A stretch of 64,000 bases of DNA, from assembly GCA_036509255.1 (NCBI GenBank), contig DATCFY010000058.1, positions 62,001 through 126,000 of the forward strand. The letters are read 5' to 3'. Shown in pieces: positions 54,704 to 62,998 of the stretch. Position 1 is the stretch's first letter, and every line of letters begins with the position of its first letter. The DNA is from RYN-230 sp036509255. Lineage in GTDB: Bacteria; Actinomycetota; Actinomycetes; Streptosporangiales; Streptosporangiaceae. Made by a program: the position numbers and the translations under genes. Below the pieces are notes generated by a model. The model searched no databases and was not told the DNA's origin. It saw nothing but the letters and a program-made list of their open reading frames with translations.

Positions 54704-55629
54704 GCACGGAACTCGAGCAGCGGCTGCGCGGGGCGATGGAGCGGTTCACCGACGACGTGCGGGTCCCGCCGGGCCTCGCGGCGCGGGCCGATCAGCACCG
54801 GCGCGCGCGGCGGGCCAGAACCCGTGCCGTCACGGCGGCCGGGACCGTGGCCGTCATGGCGGCCGGAGGGCTGGCCGTGGCCGGGGTGACGGGGGCCTTC
54901 GGCTCGGCCAGCCCCCGCCCGGTCCAGACCACCTACACGGCCTATGTGGTCCGGCACGTCGAGCGTGCCCTGGCGTCCTCGAGGGTGGGCAGCCTGCTGG
55001 AGCAGGACCGCACCGTGTTTGCGGCCGGCAACAGCCTCGAGCCCGTGCCGACCGGCCTGATCGGCAGCGCCCACGGGTCGGGCGGCCGTTCCTTCTGGCC
55101 GGTCAGCTCGTCGCTGAACTGGAGCTACCGGGGGACCGCGAAGTTCTCGGCCTTCACCGCCGGCGGGCAGCGTGTGTTCGATGTGAGGATGACCTCGGCG
55201 CACCAGACGCTGTCCAGCACCGCGGTCTTCTACCGCAATCACACCTGGTGGACCTCGACGCCGGACATCAGGCTGTCGGGCGGGAACGGGGGGCCCTCGG
55301 GATGCGTACGAGGCCACGAGATCGTCCTCCGCAAGGGCCAGGGCAACGGCTGGCCGGGCTTCATCCGCTCCCAGCTGGCCTGCGGCGCGTACACGGTGGT
55401 GGGCCGGCAGGTGGTCGGCGGGGTCGACGCGATCAAGATCACGGGCGCCTCGGGCACGTTCGTCTTCTGGGTGAACCCGGCGACGTACCTGCCCGTGCAG
55501 ATGGCCCTTCCGCAGCAGCGGACGCAGTTCCAGTGGCTGTCCCCCACCCCGGCCAACCTGGCCCAGCTGAAGGTGACGGTTCCCGCGGGCTTCACGCAGG
55601 TCCAGCCGCCTGCCGTGCAACGCCACTAA
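54700..55629 (+). CDS. membrane-anchored partner of the sigma factor
   Basis: 309 residues: a short cytoplasmic part (1-40, LEQRLRGAMERFTDDVRVPPGLAARAD), one TM helix (about 45-66) and a large extracytoplasmic beta-rich domain. That domain has Cys-containing loops (GGPSGCVRGHE, SQLACGAYTVVG) that may form a disulfide. ATGA overlap with the sigma gene indicates a cognate pair. The cytoplasmic stretch lacks a zinc-binding HxxxCxxC, so it is not a ZAS-type anti-sigma factor; it may regulate the sigma factor by another route or be its main target. Confidence 0.82.
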   Translation: MSTELEQRLRGAMERFTDDVRVPPGLAARADQHRRARRARTRAVTAAGTVAVMAAGGLAVAGVTGAFGSASPRPVQTTYTAYVVRHVERALASSRVGSLLEQDRTVFAAGNSLEPVPTGLIGSAHGSGGRSFWPVSSSLNWSYRGTAKFSAFTAGGQRVFDVRMTSAHQTLSSTAVFYRNHTWWTSTPDIRLSGGNGGPSGCVRGHEIVLRKGQGNGWPGFIRSQLACGAYTVVGRQVVGGVDAIKITGASGTFVFWVNPATYLPVQMALPQQRTQFQWLSPTPANLAQLKVTVPAGFTQVQPPAVQRH

Positions 55630-55698
55630 CCTGGCCGAACCCGGGCCCGGGCAGCCCGGCGGATCCCGCGTGGGACCCGCCGGGCCGTCCTCGCGGTC

Positions 55699-57081
55699 TT
55701 AGCTCTCCACCCGGGTCAGCGTGGCGACGCACTCCACGTGGTGGGTCATGGGAAACGCGTCGAGCCCGCGGACCTCGCCGAGTTCCCAGCCGGCCTCAGC
55801 GAACATCACGATGTCGCGGGCCAGCGTGGCCGGGTCACAGGACACGTAGGCCACCCGGCGCAGGGCGCTGTCCGGGCGGAGCAGCTCGTCCAGCACCGGG
55901 TGCCCCGCGCCGGCCCGGGGCGGGTCGAGCACCGCGATGCTGGCCTGCAGCCAGGTGGACTGACGGAGCACCTCGGCCACGTCTCCCTTGTGGATCCGGG
56001 CCCACGGGGTGTCCCTGAGGTTGTGCCGCGCGTCGCGGACCGCGGCGGGGTCGGACTCGATGCCGATCACCGTCCCGGACGGGCCGACCTCCGTGGCCAG
56101 CACGCCCGCGAACAGCCCGGCGCCGCAGTACAGGTCCAGCGCCACGTCCCCGGGCTGCGGGCGGAGCACCTCACGGACCAGGGCGGCCAGCACATCCGCC
56201 GCAGCGGGATGCACCTGCCAGAACACGCCCGCGCTGGTCCGCCACTTCCGGCCAGCGGCGGTCCGGTGCAGGAAAGGGCCCCCGCGCAGCGCGGTCAGGC
56301 CTACGCCCTCCCCGGCCACCAGCACCGGGCCCTCCACCTGCGCGGTCCAGGTCTGCGGGACCGCCGCCCGGCCGCCCGGGTCCCGGCCGCCCGGGCCCTG
56401 GCCGCCGGGACGGCCCGCGGCCCGGCCCGCGGGCCTGCGGCGGTGCGGCCTGCGCGCCGGGGTGACCACGACAGCCGCTTCACGGGTGTCCGGCGAGGTC
56501 ACCGCGGCCACAGACTCCGCCCCCGGCCAGCGGCCCTGGGTGACCCCCGCCTCGTTGACCAGGGGGTGCGCGATCGGGCAGGTCCCGACGTCGATGATCT
56601 CGTGGGACCGGTGCCGGCGCAGGCCGGCCAGCCCGTCGGCGCGCACCGCGAAGCGGACCCGGGTCCGCCAGCCCAGGCCATCGGAGTCCCCGGGCAGCGG
56701 CTCGACGGTCACCTCGCGGTCCAGGCCAGCGATCCGGCGCAGCTGCTGGGCGATGACCGCGGCCTTGAGCCGGCGCTGCGCGGGCAGGCTGGCGTGCTGC
56801 CAGTCGCATCCACCGCAGCCGCCCGGATGAGCGTGCGGGCAGGGCGGCTCAACCCGGTCGGGTGAGGCCTCCAGGATCTCTGTCGCCTCGGCCCGGGCGA
56901 ACTTGGCCGTCTCCTCGGTCAGCCGGGCCAGCACCCGCTCGCCCGGCAGCGTGTGCCGGACCAGGACGACCCGGCCGCCCGGCTCCCTGGCCACGCACCA
57001 GCCGCCTTGGCCCACATCGCCGACGATCAGTTCCAGCGATTCCCCGCCGGTCTGCCGGGCAGGTTCCACGCCGCACCTCAT
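55699..57081 (-). CDS. class I SAM-dependent RNA m5U methyltransferase, TrmA/RlmCD family
   Basis: 460 residues. N-terminal TRAM domain (LELIVGDVGQGGWCVARE), a cluster-type Cys motif (PPCPHAHPGGCGGCDWQH), the SAM site VALDLYCGAGLFAGVLA, and the catalytic loop VAYVSCDPATLARDI with the nucleophilic Cys. It methylates uridine C5 in rRNA or tRNA; the exact site cannot be predicted. A Gly/Arg/Pro-rich insertion of about 35 residues (RRPHRRRPAGRAAGRPGG ...) interrupts the catalytic region and is unusual. The ATG at 57081 was chosen; a TTG at 57096 also exists. Divergent from the TrkA pair. Confidence 0.9.
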   Translation of the reverse strand: MRCGVEPARQTGGESLELIVGDVGQGGWCVAREPGGRVVLVRHTLPGERVLARLTEETAKFARAEATEILEASPDRVEPPCPHAHPGGCGGCDWQHASLPAQRRLKAAVIAQQLRRIAGLDREVTVEPLPGDSDGLGWRTRVRFAVRADGLAGLRRHRSHEIIDVGTCPIAHPLVNEAGVTQGRWPGAESVAAVTSPDTREAAVVVTPARRPHRRRPAGRAAGRPGGQGPGGRDPGGRAAVPQTWTAQVEGPVLVAGEGVGLTALRGGPFLHRTAAGRKWRTSAGVFWQVHPAAADVLAALVREVLRPQPGDVALDLYCGAGLFAGVLATEVGPSGTVIGIESDPAAVRDARHNLRDTPWARIHKGDVAEVLRQSTWLQASIAVLDPPRAGAGHPVLDELLRPDSALRRVAYVSCDPATLARDIVMFAEAGWELGEVRGLDAFPMTHHVECVATLTRVES

Positions 57082-57173
57082 ATTCAGTCGGGTCAAGTAT
57101 CCTCAGCGGCCGTCTCACCAACTCAGGACAGGGAATACCGTTGGCGGGCACTGTACTCACGCAAGGGGCGGTC

Positions 57174-57854
57174 GTGCACATTGTGATCATGGGATGCGGG
57201 CGGGTCGGTTCAACGCTAGCCCACATCCTCGAGGACCAAGGCCACTCGGTCGCCGTCATCGACCAGGACCGGGACGCGTTCCGCAAGCTGGGTTCGACGT
57301 TCAAGGGCAAGAAGGTGACGGGCATCGGGTTTGACCAGAACGTGCTGACCGAGGCCGGCATCGAGCAGGCGGACGCGTTCGCGGCGGTGAGCAGCGGCGA
57401 TAACTCCAACGTGATCGCGGCCCGGGTCGCGCGCGAGTCCTTCGGCGTGAAGCGGGTCGCGGCGCGGATTTACGACCCGCGGCGGGCCGAGGTCTACCAG
57501 CGGCTGGGCATCCCGACGGTGGCCACCGTCCGGTGGACCGCGGATCAGATGCTGCGCCGCCTGCTGCCGGAGGGCAGTGAGCCGCTGTGGCGGGATCCCA
57601 CCGGCGCCGTGGTGCTCGCCGAGGTCGCGTACGGGCCGGACTGGGTGGGTGAGAAGACCAGCGCGCTGGAGGAAGCGGCCCGGGTCCGGGTCGCCTTCCT
57701 GTCCCGCCTCGGCGAGGTGGTGCTGCCCAGTCCGGGCACGGTCTTGCAGGAGGGCGATGTGCTGCACGTGATCGCGCTGGAGGAAGATCTGGAACGGATC
57801 TCGGCCGCGCTGTCCGCGCGGGCACCCGGGGGCAAAGCGAAGGGAGGCCGCTGA
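57174..57854 (+). CDS. TrkA-type potassium channel regulatory subunit (first)
   Basis: 226 residues: RCK N-terminal NAD/ATP-binding Rossmann domain (VHIVIMGCGRVGSTLAHILE) and an RCK-C domain (GTVLQEGDVLHVIALEED). It controls a K+ uptake channel or transporter through nucleotide binding. It starts with GTG (AAGGGG upstream); the much longer frame to 56862 runs into the divergent methyltransferase and is not used. One base overlap with the second TrkA gene. No channel subunit is adjacent in the window. Confidence 0.92.
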   Translation: MHIVIMGCGRVGSTLAHILEDQGHSVAVIDQDRDAFRKLGSTFKGKKVTGIGFDQNVLTEAGIEQADAFAAVSSGDNSNVIAARVARESFGVKRVAARIYDPRRAEVYQRLGIPTVATVRWTADQMLRRLLPEGSEPLWRDPTGAVVLAEVAYGPDWVGEKTSALEEAARVRVAFLSRLGEVVLPSPGTVLQEGDVLHVIALEEDLERISAALSARAPGGKAKGGR

Positions 57855-58531
57855 TGCGCGTGGCTATCGCGGGAGCCGGAGCGGTCGGTCGCTCCATCGC
57901 CGCCGAGCTGCTGGACAATGGGCATGAGGTCCTGCTGATCGACAAGAACCCGCGGTCCATCGCGGTGGACAGCGTGCCCCGGGCCGAATGGCTGCTCGCC
58001 GACGCGTGCGAGATCGCCTCGCTCGACGAGGCGTCGTTGGAACGATGCAACGTGGTCATCGCGGCGACCGGCGACGACAAGGTCAACCTGGTGGTATCGC
58101 TGCTGGCCAAGACCGAGTACGGGGTCCCCAGGGTGGTCGCCCGGATCAATCACCCGAACAACGAGTGGCTGTTCAACGAGTCGTGGGGGGTGGACGTCGC
58201 CGTGTCCACCCCGCGGATCATGTCGGCGCTGGTTGAGGAAGCGGTCAGTGTTGGTGACCTGGTCCGGCTGATGACGTTCCGGCAGAGCGACGCCAGCCTC
58301 GTCGAGCTGACCATGCCGGATGACGCGCCACTGGTCGGCCAGCGGATCGGGGACATCACCTGGCCCGCCGACACCGCGCTCGTCGCGATCCTCCGGGACG
58401 GCCGGGTGCTCGTGCCGGCCAAGGATGACCCACTGGAGACCGGCGACGAGCTGCTGTTCGTGACGAGCGAGGACGTGGAGGACGAGCTGGCCACCCTGCT
58501 GTCCGGCGGCCACCACCACGACGCCGTGTGA
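57854..58531 (+). CDS. TrkA-type potassium channel regulatory subunit (second)
   Basis: 225 residues with the same two-domain plan (VAIAGAGAVGRSIAAELLDNG; RCK-C with DPLETGDELLFVTSED). Tandem trkA genes resemble mycobacterial ceoB-ceoC, where the two proteins form mixed complexes. The stop of the first copy and the ATG of this one share one base. The C-terminal GGHHHDAV is unusual. Confidence 0.92.
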   Translation: MRVAIAGAGAVGRSIAAELLDNGHEVLLIDKNPRSIAVDSVPRAEWLLADACEIASLDEASLERCNVVIAATGDDKVNLVVSLLAKTEYGVPRVVARINHPNNEWLFNESWGVDVAVSTPRIMSALVEEAVSVGDLVRLMTFRQSDASLVELTMPDDAPLVGQRIGDITWPADTALVAILRDGRVLVPAKDDPLETGDELLFVTSEDVEDELATLLSGGHHHDAV

Positions 58532-58551
58532 CCCGGGGGGTCGGCCGGTAA

Positions 58552-59355
58552 TTACCGCGTCTCGGTAATCTCCGGGCCGCGCTCGAAGGGGTTGAGCGGT
58601 TCGCTGAACGGCTCTTCCCCGGCCGCGGCCATCTGCTCCTCCATGGCCTTGCGGGCCTCCTCGGGCAGGCTGATCTCCAGCAGGTCGCGGGGCGGCACCG
58701 GATGGTCACCGCGGACCACGACCAGGCCGGCGAAGATCTCCTCGAACGGCGCCGCCGCGGCCGGCTGCTCCGCGGCCGGCCCGGTCAGCACCCCGCGCAG
58801 GAACCAGCGCGGCCCGTCCACGCCCAGGAAACGGATCGGCTGGAGCCCGCTCTGCGGCGGTTCTCCCGGCACCCGGACGTGCAGCTCAGGGCCGAATGGG
58901 CCGTCGGCCTCCGCGGCGCGGCCGCCCGCCTCCACCACCGCGGCGGCGATCTCCTGCCGCACCTCCTCCCAGAGCCCGTCGCTCTTGGGCGCGGCGAAGG
59001 CCTGGACCTGGAGCGAGCTGTCCTCCCGGACCACCGCGATCAGCGGGCCCTGGTCCTCGGCGATGTTGAGCTGGATCTCGAACCCGTCCGCCACCGGAAT
59101 CTGCAGGCTGCCGAAATCGACCCGGTTAAGCGGCGGGATCTCGCCCGCCGCGTCCCATGGCCCCCAGGGCGCTTCCCCGGGCTCCAGGGGCACGACGGTC
59201 TCTGCCCCGGCGTCGCCGGGGAGGTCCTCGTCCCCGGGCTCATCCCAGGTCTCCTCGTCGCCCGGCCCGAGGTCCTCGCTGGCCTCGTCCTCGGTGGCCT
59301 CGTCCTGGCTGGCCTCAGGCTCGGCCACTTCCTCGCGGCGACGTCGACGGAACAC
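58552..59355 (-). CDS. DUF3710 domain-containing protein
   Basis: 267 residues: an Arg-rich first stretch, a strongly acidic 50-residue N-terminal tail, then the DUF3710 core: VDFGSLQIPVADGFEIQLN, SLQVQAFAAPKSDGLWEEVR and RWFLRGVLTGPAA. Family of unknown function, confined to actinobacteria and usually close to dut and TrkA genes, as here. It is convergent with the TrkA pair. Confidence 0.92.
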   Translation of the reverse strand: MFRRRRREEVAEPEASQDEATEDEASEDLGPGDEETWDEPGDEDLPGDAGAETVVPLEPGEAPWGPWDAAGEIPPLNRVDFGSLQIPVADGFEIQLNIAEDQGPLIAVVREDSSLQVQAFAAPKSDGLWEEVRQEIAAAVVEAGGRAAEADGPFGPELHVRVPGEPPQSGLQPIRFLGVDGPRWFLRGVLTGPAAEQPAAAAPFEEIFAGLVVVRGDHPVPPRDLLEISLPEEARKAMEEQMAAAGEEPFSEPLNPFERGPEITETR

Positions 59356-59439
59356 TGTGCACTCCCCTGCTCTCTGGACCCTGAAGCTTTGCTGGCCGCG
59401 GTGCCGGCGGGCTGCCCGCGCGGCGCGGGCCGGGCTGTG

Positions 59440-59515
59440 CTGGCCTGGCCACCGTGGCCTGGCCGCCGTGACCTGACCACACCGGCCTGGTCACACGGGC
59501 CTGACCGCACTGGCT
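59440..59515. repeat. degenerate 14-bp tandem repeat between dut and DUF3710 gene
   Basis: About five and a half consecutive 14-base units with consensus NNGRCCTGRCCRCM fill the centre of the 212-bp gap between two minus-strand genes. The period is not a multiple of three and neither strand shows a gene. GC-rich hairpins can form between units. Confidence 0.65.
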
Positions 59516-59567
59516 GGACCGGGCGGGCCGGACCGGGGCCAGACCAAGCCTGGATGACCGGGTGCCT

Positions 59568-60053
59568 TCAGGCCGGTGCTTGCGCGCCGGCGTGCCCTCC
59601 CGTGGACCCGAAGCCGCCCTCGCCCCGCGCTGACCCCGGCAGCGTGTCCACTTCGTGGAACACCGGGCGGGCCACGCGCTGGATGACAAGCTGCGCGATC
59701 CGGTCCCCGCGCTGGAACTTGACGGCCTCGGCCGCGTCGGTGTTGAGCAGCGTCACCCTGATCTCGCCACGGTACCCCGCGTCCACGGTTCCTGGCGCAT
59801 TCACGATCGTGATCCCGTGCTTGGCGGCCAGCCCCGAGCGGGGATGCACGAACGCAGCGCACCCGTCCGGCAGCGCGATGGCCACGCCGGTCGGCACCAC
59901 GGCCCGCTCCCCCGGCCCGAGTTCCACATCCACGGCGGTGACCAGGTCAACGCCGGCGTCGCCCGGATGCGCCCGGGCCGGCAACGGCAGTTCCGGGTCC
60001 AGCCGCTTGATGAGCACGTCTACCGGGTCCGTGCCCGGGATCACCGCTCCCAT
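59568..60053 (-). CDS. dut: dUTP diphosphatase
   Basis: Hydrolyses dUTP to dUMP and pyrophosphate, keeping uracil out of DNA. All five trimeric dUTPase motifs are visible: AHPGDAGVDLVTA, PRSGLAAKHGI, NAPGTVDAGYRGEIRV, RGDRIAQLVIQ and the C-terminal GEGGFGSTGGHAG. Length 161. Upstream of DUF3710 on the same strand, with a repeat-containing spacer. Confidence 0.95.
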   Translation of the reverse strand: MGAVIPGTDPVDVLIKRLDPELPLPARAHPGDAGVDLVTAVDVELGPGERAVVPTGVAIALPDGCAAFVHPRSGLAAKHGITIVNAPGTVDAGYRGEIRVTLLNTDAAEAVKFQRGDRIAQLVIQRVARPVFHEVDTLPGSARGEGGFGSTGGHAGAQAPA

Positions 60054-60081
60054 ACTTCACCCCAGGTGTGCTGATGCCGCC

Positions 60082-61419
60082 TCACTCCCGCGACCTTACC
60101 GCCGTCCGGCTGCCCCGCAGGTACGGTGCGGCCCGGACCAGGGCCGCCGCGCTGGGGACCGCCACGATCGCTCCCGGGATGCCCGCCACCACCCCGCCGA
60201 TGGCCAGCACCAGGATGATGGCCAGCGGGTGCAGCCGGACCATCCGGCCGACTACCAGCGGCTGCAGCAGATGGCTCTCCAGCTGGTTCTCCAGGATGAA
60301 GATGACCACCAGCACGACCGCGGCGATCCAGCCGCGGGTGCCCAGGGTGACGGCGACGGCCAGCGCCCCGGCGACCAGGATGCCGACCAGGGGCACGAAC
60401 GCGGCCAGGAAGACCAGGATCACCAACGGCACCAGTAGCGGCACCCCGAGCACCCACAGCGAGAATCCGATGACCACCGCGTGGATGGCCGCGACCGCGA
60501 TCGTGCCGCGGACGTAATACGTGAGGGCCTGCCAGGCGGCCGAGCCGGCCAGGTGGACCCGTGACCGGGTGCCCGGGCTGAGGAAGCCGGTCAGCCAGGC
60601 CCAGATCCGCTCGCCGTCCTTGAGCAGGAAGAACGTCACGAACAGCATGAGCACCAGGCCGGCCAGGATCTCCAGGAAGATCTTGCCGCCGGACAGCACC
60701 GTGCCCGCGACCAGCGACTGATGCTGCTGCAGGTATTTCAGCGCCCGGTTGGACAGGCTCTGCAGGCCCGCGTGCCGGACGTGGAACGGCGGGCCGGCCA
60801 GCGACGTCTGCAGCGTGGTCACGGTGTGCTTGAGCTCGCTGACCAGTTGCGGGTAGTTGGCCGTGGTCCGGGTCACGGCCAGGGTGCCCGCCCCGGCGAG
60901 GATGGCCACCGCGATCAGCAGTGTGCACCAGGTCGCGGCCAGGGCGGGCATCCCGAGCCGCCGGAACCGGGACAGCACCGGGCGGAGCAGGGCGGTGAGC
61001 AGCAGCGCGGCCACGCACGGCAGCACCACCAGGCGGAGCACGCTGGCCACCCGGAACGCCAGGTAGATGAGGATGCCGATGAGCAGCAGCCGCCATGACC
61101 AGCCCGCGGCACGCTGCAGCCAGCCGGGCACCTGGGCGGGCGGGGCGGCGGGCGGGTCAGGCCCGGGAGCAGGCTGCGGCCCAGGTCCGTCCGCTGCCCC
61201 CGCGGGCGTCTCGGCCGGCCCCGGAGCCCCGTCGGGCGCGGGAGTGGCGGCCGCGGCAGGATTTTCGTTGCGGCCCTGGTTTTCCTGCTTTTCCTGCACC
61301 GGCTGGCTGGCCCCCTCGCCTGCCTGGGTGATGGTCCCCGTCCCGTCGTCCGGCGGGCCGGGGTCAGCGGCCTGGCCCGCCCCCGAGCGAAGACCGTGCC
61401 GCATGCGTCGCCCAATCAT
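60082..61419 (-). CDS. AI-2E family transporter
   Basis: 445 residues: a Pro/Ala/Gly-rich 100-residue N-terminal tail, then eight hydrophobic helices of the AI-2E (TqsA/PerM) family: IYLAFRVASVLRLVVLPCVAALLL, LMLFVTFFLLKDGERIWAWL and ENQLESHLLQPLVVGRMVRLHPLAI. The family exports autoinducer-2 or acts as a Na+/H+ antiporter in other bacteria; the substrate here is open. It starts 29 bp downstream of dut's start region on the same strand. Confidence 0.9.
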   Translation of the reverse strand: MIGRRMRHGLRSGAGQAADPGPPDDGTGTITQAGEGASQPVQEKQENQGRNENPAAAATPAPDGAPGPAETPAGAADGPGPQPAPGPDPPAAPPAQVPGWLQRAAGWSWRLLLIGILIYLAFRVASVLRLVVLPCVAALLLTALLRPVLSRFRRLGMPALAATWCTLLIAVAILAGAGTLAVTRTTANYPQLVSELKHTVTTLQTSLAGPPFHVRHAGLQSLSNRALKYLQQHQSLVAGTVLSGGKIFLEILAGLVLMLFVTFFLLKDGERIWAWLTGFLSPGTRSRVHLAGSAAWQALTYYVRGTIAVAAIHAVVIGFSLWVLGVPLLVPLVILVFLAAFVPLVGILVAGALAVAVTLGTRGWIAAVVLVVIFILENQLESHLLQPLVVGRMVRLHPLAIILVLAIGGVVAGIPGAIVAVPSAAALVRAAPYLRGSRTAVRSRE

Positions 61420-61448
61420 GGCTTCATGTAACCAACTACGGTGGACCC

Positions 61449-61925
61449 ATGCGTGTTTACCACGAACGCCTGCGTGTCCCGGTCAGCTGGTGGGTTCTCG
61501 GGATGATTTCGGTCTTCATGCTCGGCGCCGGTTTCCTGGCCGGCTTCGACTGGGAGCCGGCGCTGGCGGTGTATGGGATCCTCACCGTGGGCCTGGCCGC
61601 GATCCTGCTCGGCTGGGGCTGGCTGCGCACCGAGGTGGCGGACGGCGAGCTCCGGGTGGGCCGGGACCGGCTGCCGCTGGCCCAGGCGGGCGAGGTGACC
61701 GCGCTGGACGAGGAGCAGACCCGGGCGCTGCGCGGGCCCCGGGCCGATCCCGCGGCCTACCTGATGGCCCGGCCCTACCTGTCCCGGTCGGTCTACATCA
61801 GCGTCGATGACCCGGCCGCGCGCGGGCCGTACTGGCTGATCGGCACCCGGCGCCCGGAGGAACTCGCCGCCGCGATCGAGGCAGCCCGTCCCGCTGCGCG
61901 GGCCGGCGGCACCATCGTGGGATGA
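61449..61925 (+). CDS. DUF3093 domain-containing membrane protein
   Basis: 158 residues: two membrane helices near the N-terminus (about 13-32 and 38-58), then a cytoplasmic domain with ADGELRVGRDRLPLAQAGEV and YWLIGTRRPEELAAAIE. Matches the actinobacterial DUF3093 family often found by dut. No function is known. Divergent from the AI-2E gene. A TACGGT six bases before the ATG would fit a leaderless transcript. Confidence 0.9.
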   Translation: MRVYHERLRVPVSWWVLGMISVFMLGAGFLAGFDWEPALAVYGILTVGLAAILLGWGWLRTEVADGELRVGRDRLPLAQAGEVTALDEEQTRALRGPRADPAAYLMARPYLSRSVYISVDDPAARGPYWLIGTRRPEELAAAIEAARPAARAGGTIVG

Positions 61926-62000
61926 TCAGCACGCAGTAAAACCGGCGCGCCGGCCACAGCAGGGACGGCCAGCCCCATGGGCGGGCATCAGGGAGGATGC

Positions 62001-62276
62001 ATGTCAGACAAGCGCGGGGACGGCGCCAGCAGGGCGATGAGCACGGTGGCGGCCCTGGGGGCCGCTTTCGTCGCCCGCAAGGTGGCCACCATGGCCTGGA
62101 CGAAGGTCACCGGGAGGGAGCCGCCGGCTGATCCGGAGGATCCCGCGGTGGGGATGGCGGAGGCACTTGGCTGGGCCATCGCCATGGGCGTGGTGGTCGG
62201 CACGGTCCGGGTGCTTGCCATCCGGGCGGCGACCAGCCGGTCCCGGCGGGACGCCGGGGATTCGGCCGCTAGCTGA
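62001..62276 (+). CDS. DUF4235 domain-containing protein
   Basis: 91 residues with two hydrophobic helices; AALGAAFVARKVATMAWTKVTG followed by a PPADPEDP turn is the DUF4235 signature. The ATG at 62001 has GGGAGG seven bases upstream, better than 61977. Small membrane protein of unknown role in actinobacteria. Its 3' end overlaps the convergent aldolase-type gene by eight bases. Confidence 0.88.
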   Translation: MSDKRGDGASRAMSTVAALGAAFVARKVATMAWTKVTGREPPADPEDPAVGMAEALGWAIAMGVVVGTVRVLAIRAATSRSRRDAGDSAAS

Positions 62277-62925
62277 GCCGGCGGCTGCGCCGGTAGGCCT
62301 CGCCGAACGTTTCGAGGGTGGCCGCAGGCAGCGGGACATGCCCGCCGAGGGCCCGCGTGCCCCAGGCCACCTGCGCGCAGTGCTCGGACACGACCGCATG
62401 GTGCAGCGCCTGCGCTGGTGAGCCCGCGACCGTGACCAGGCCGTGGCTGGCCAGCAGCGCGCTGGCCCGGTCGGCCAGCACAGCCGTGGCGTTCACGCCG
62501 ACTGCCGCCGAGCCGCTGATCGCGTACCGCGCCACCGGGATCTCCCCGCCCAGGAAGATCACGGCCTCGTCGATCACCGCGGGCACCGGCCGCCGGGCCG
62601 CCGCGAACATGCTGGCGTACGGGGGATGGCTGTGCAGCACCGCCCCCACATCCGGGAACGCCTGGTAGCAGGCGGTATGCAGCTGGTACTCGGACGACGG
62701 GGCGAGCCCGTCCGCGGCCAGGGACACCGGCTCCCCGGCCATCGTGATCACGACCAGGTCCGCGAGGTCCATGTCCTGGTAGGGCAGCCCGGACGGGGTG
62801 ATCACGATCGTCCCGCTATCCAGCCGGGCAGATACGTTACCGCTGGTCCCCGACGTGAGCCTGTGCGCCAGCATGCCCCTCGCGGCGGCCAGCACGGCCG
62901 CCCGGGCATCGTTTTCCGCGAGCAT
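62269..62925 (-). CDS. class II aldolase/adducin family protein
   Basis: 218-residue zinc-dependent aldolase of the L-fuculose-phosphate/ribulose-phosphate-epimerase-like family. TSGTSGNVSARL and ITPSGLPYQDM bind phosphate, and AVLHSHPPYAS plus a later His (LLASHGLVTV) bind zinc. The substrate is not clear; such enzymes act on fuculose, rhamnulose or methylthioribulose phosphates. It is a single gene. Confidence 0.9.
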   Translation of the reverse strand: MLAENDARAAVLAAARGMLAHRLTSGTSGNVSARLDSGTIVITPSGLPYQDMDLADLVVITMAGEPVSLAADGLAPSSEYQLHTACYQAFPDVGAVLHSHPPYASMFAAARRPVPAVIDEAVIFLGGEIPVARYAISGSAAVGVNATAVLADRASALLASHGLVTVAGSPAQALHHAVVSEHCAQVAWGTRALGGHVPLPAATLETFGEAYRRSRRLS

Positions 62926-62998
62926 GCCCTGATCCTGGCATCCGGGTGCTTAGCGGATGATGTCCGGGCAGGTCCGGAGGCGTGCGAGACTCTGTGCC

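Noticed and set aside
56862..57173. 104-residue N-terminal extension of the first TrkA protein
   Set aside because: The extension is Pro/Arg/Ala-rich, antisense to the methyltransferase, and the GTG at 57174 coincides with the start of the Rossmann fold.
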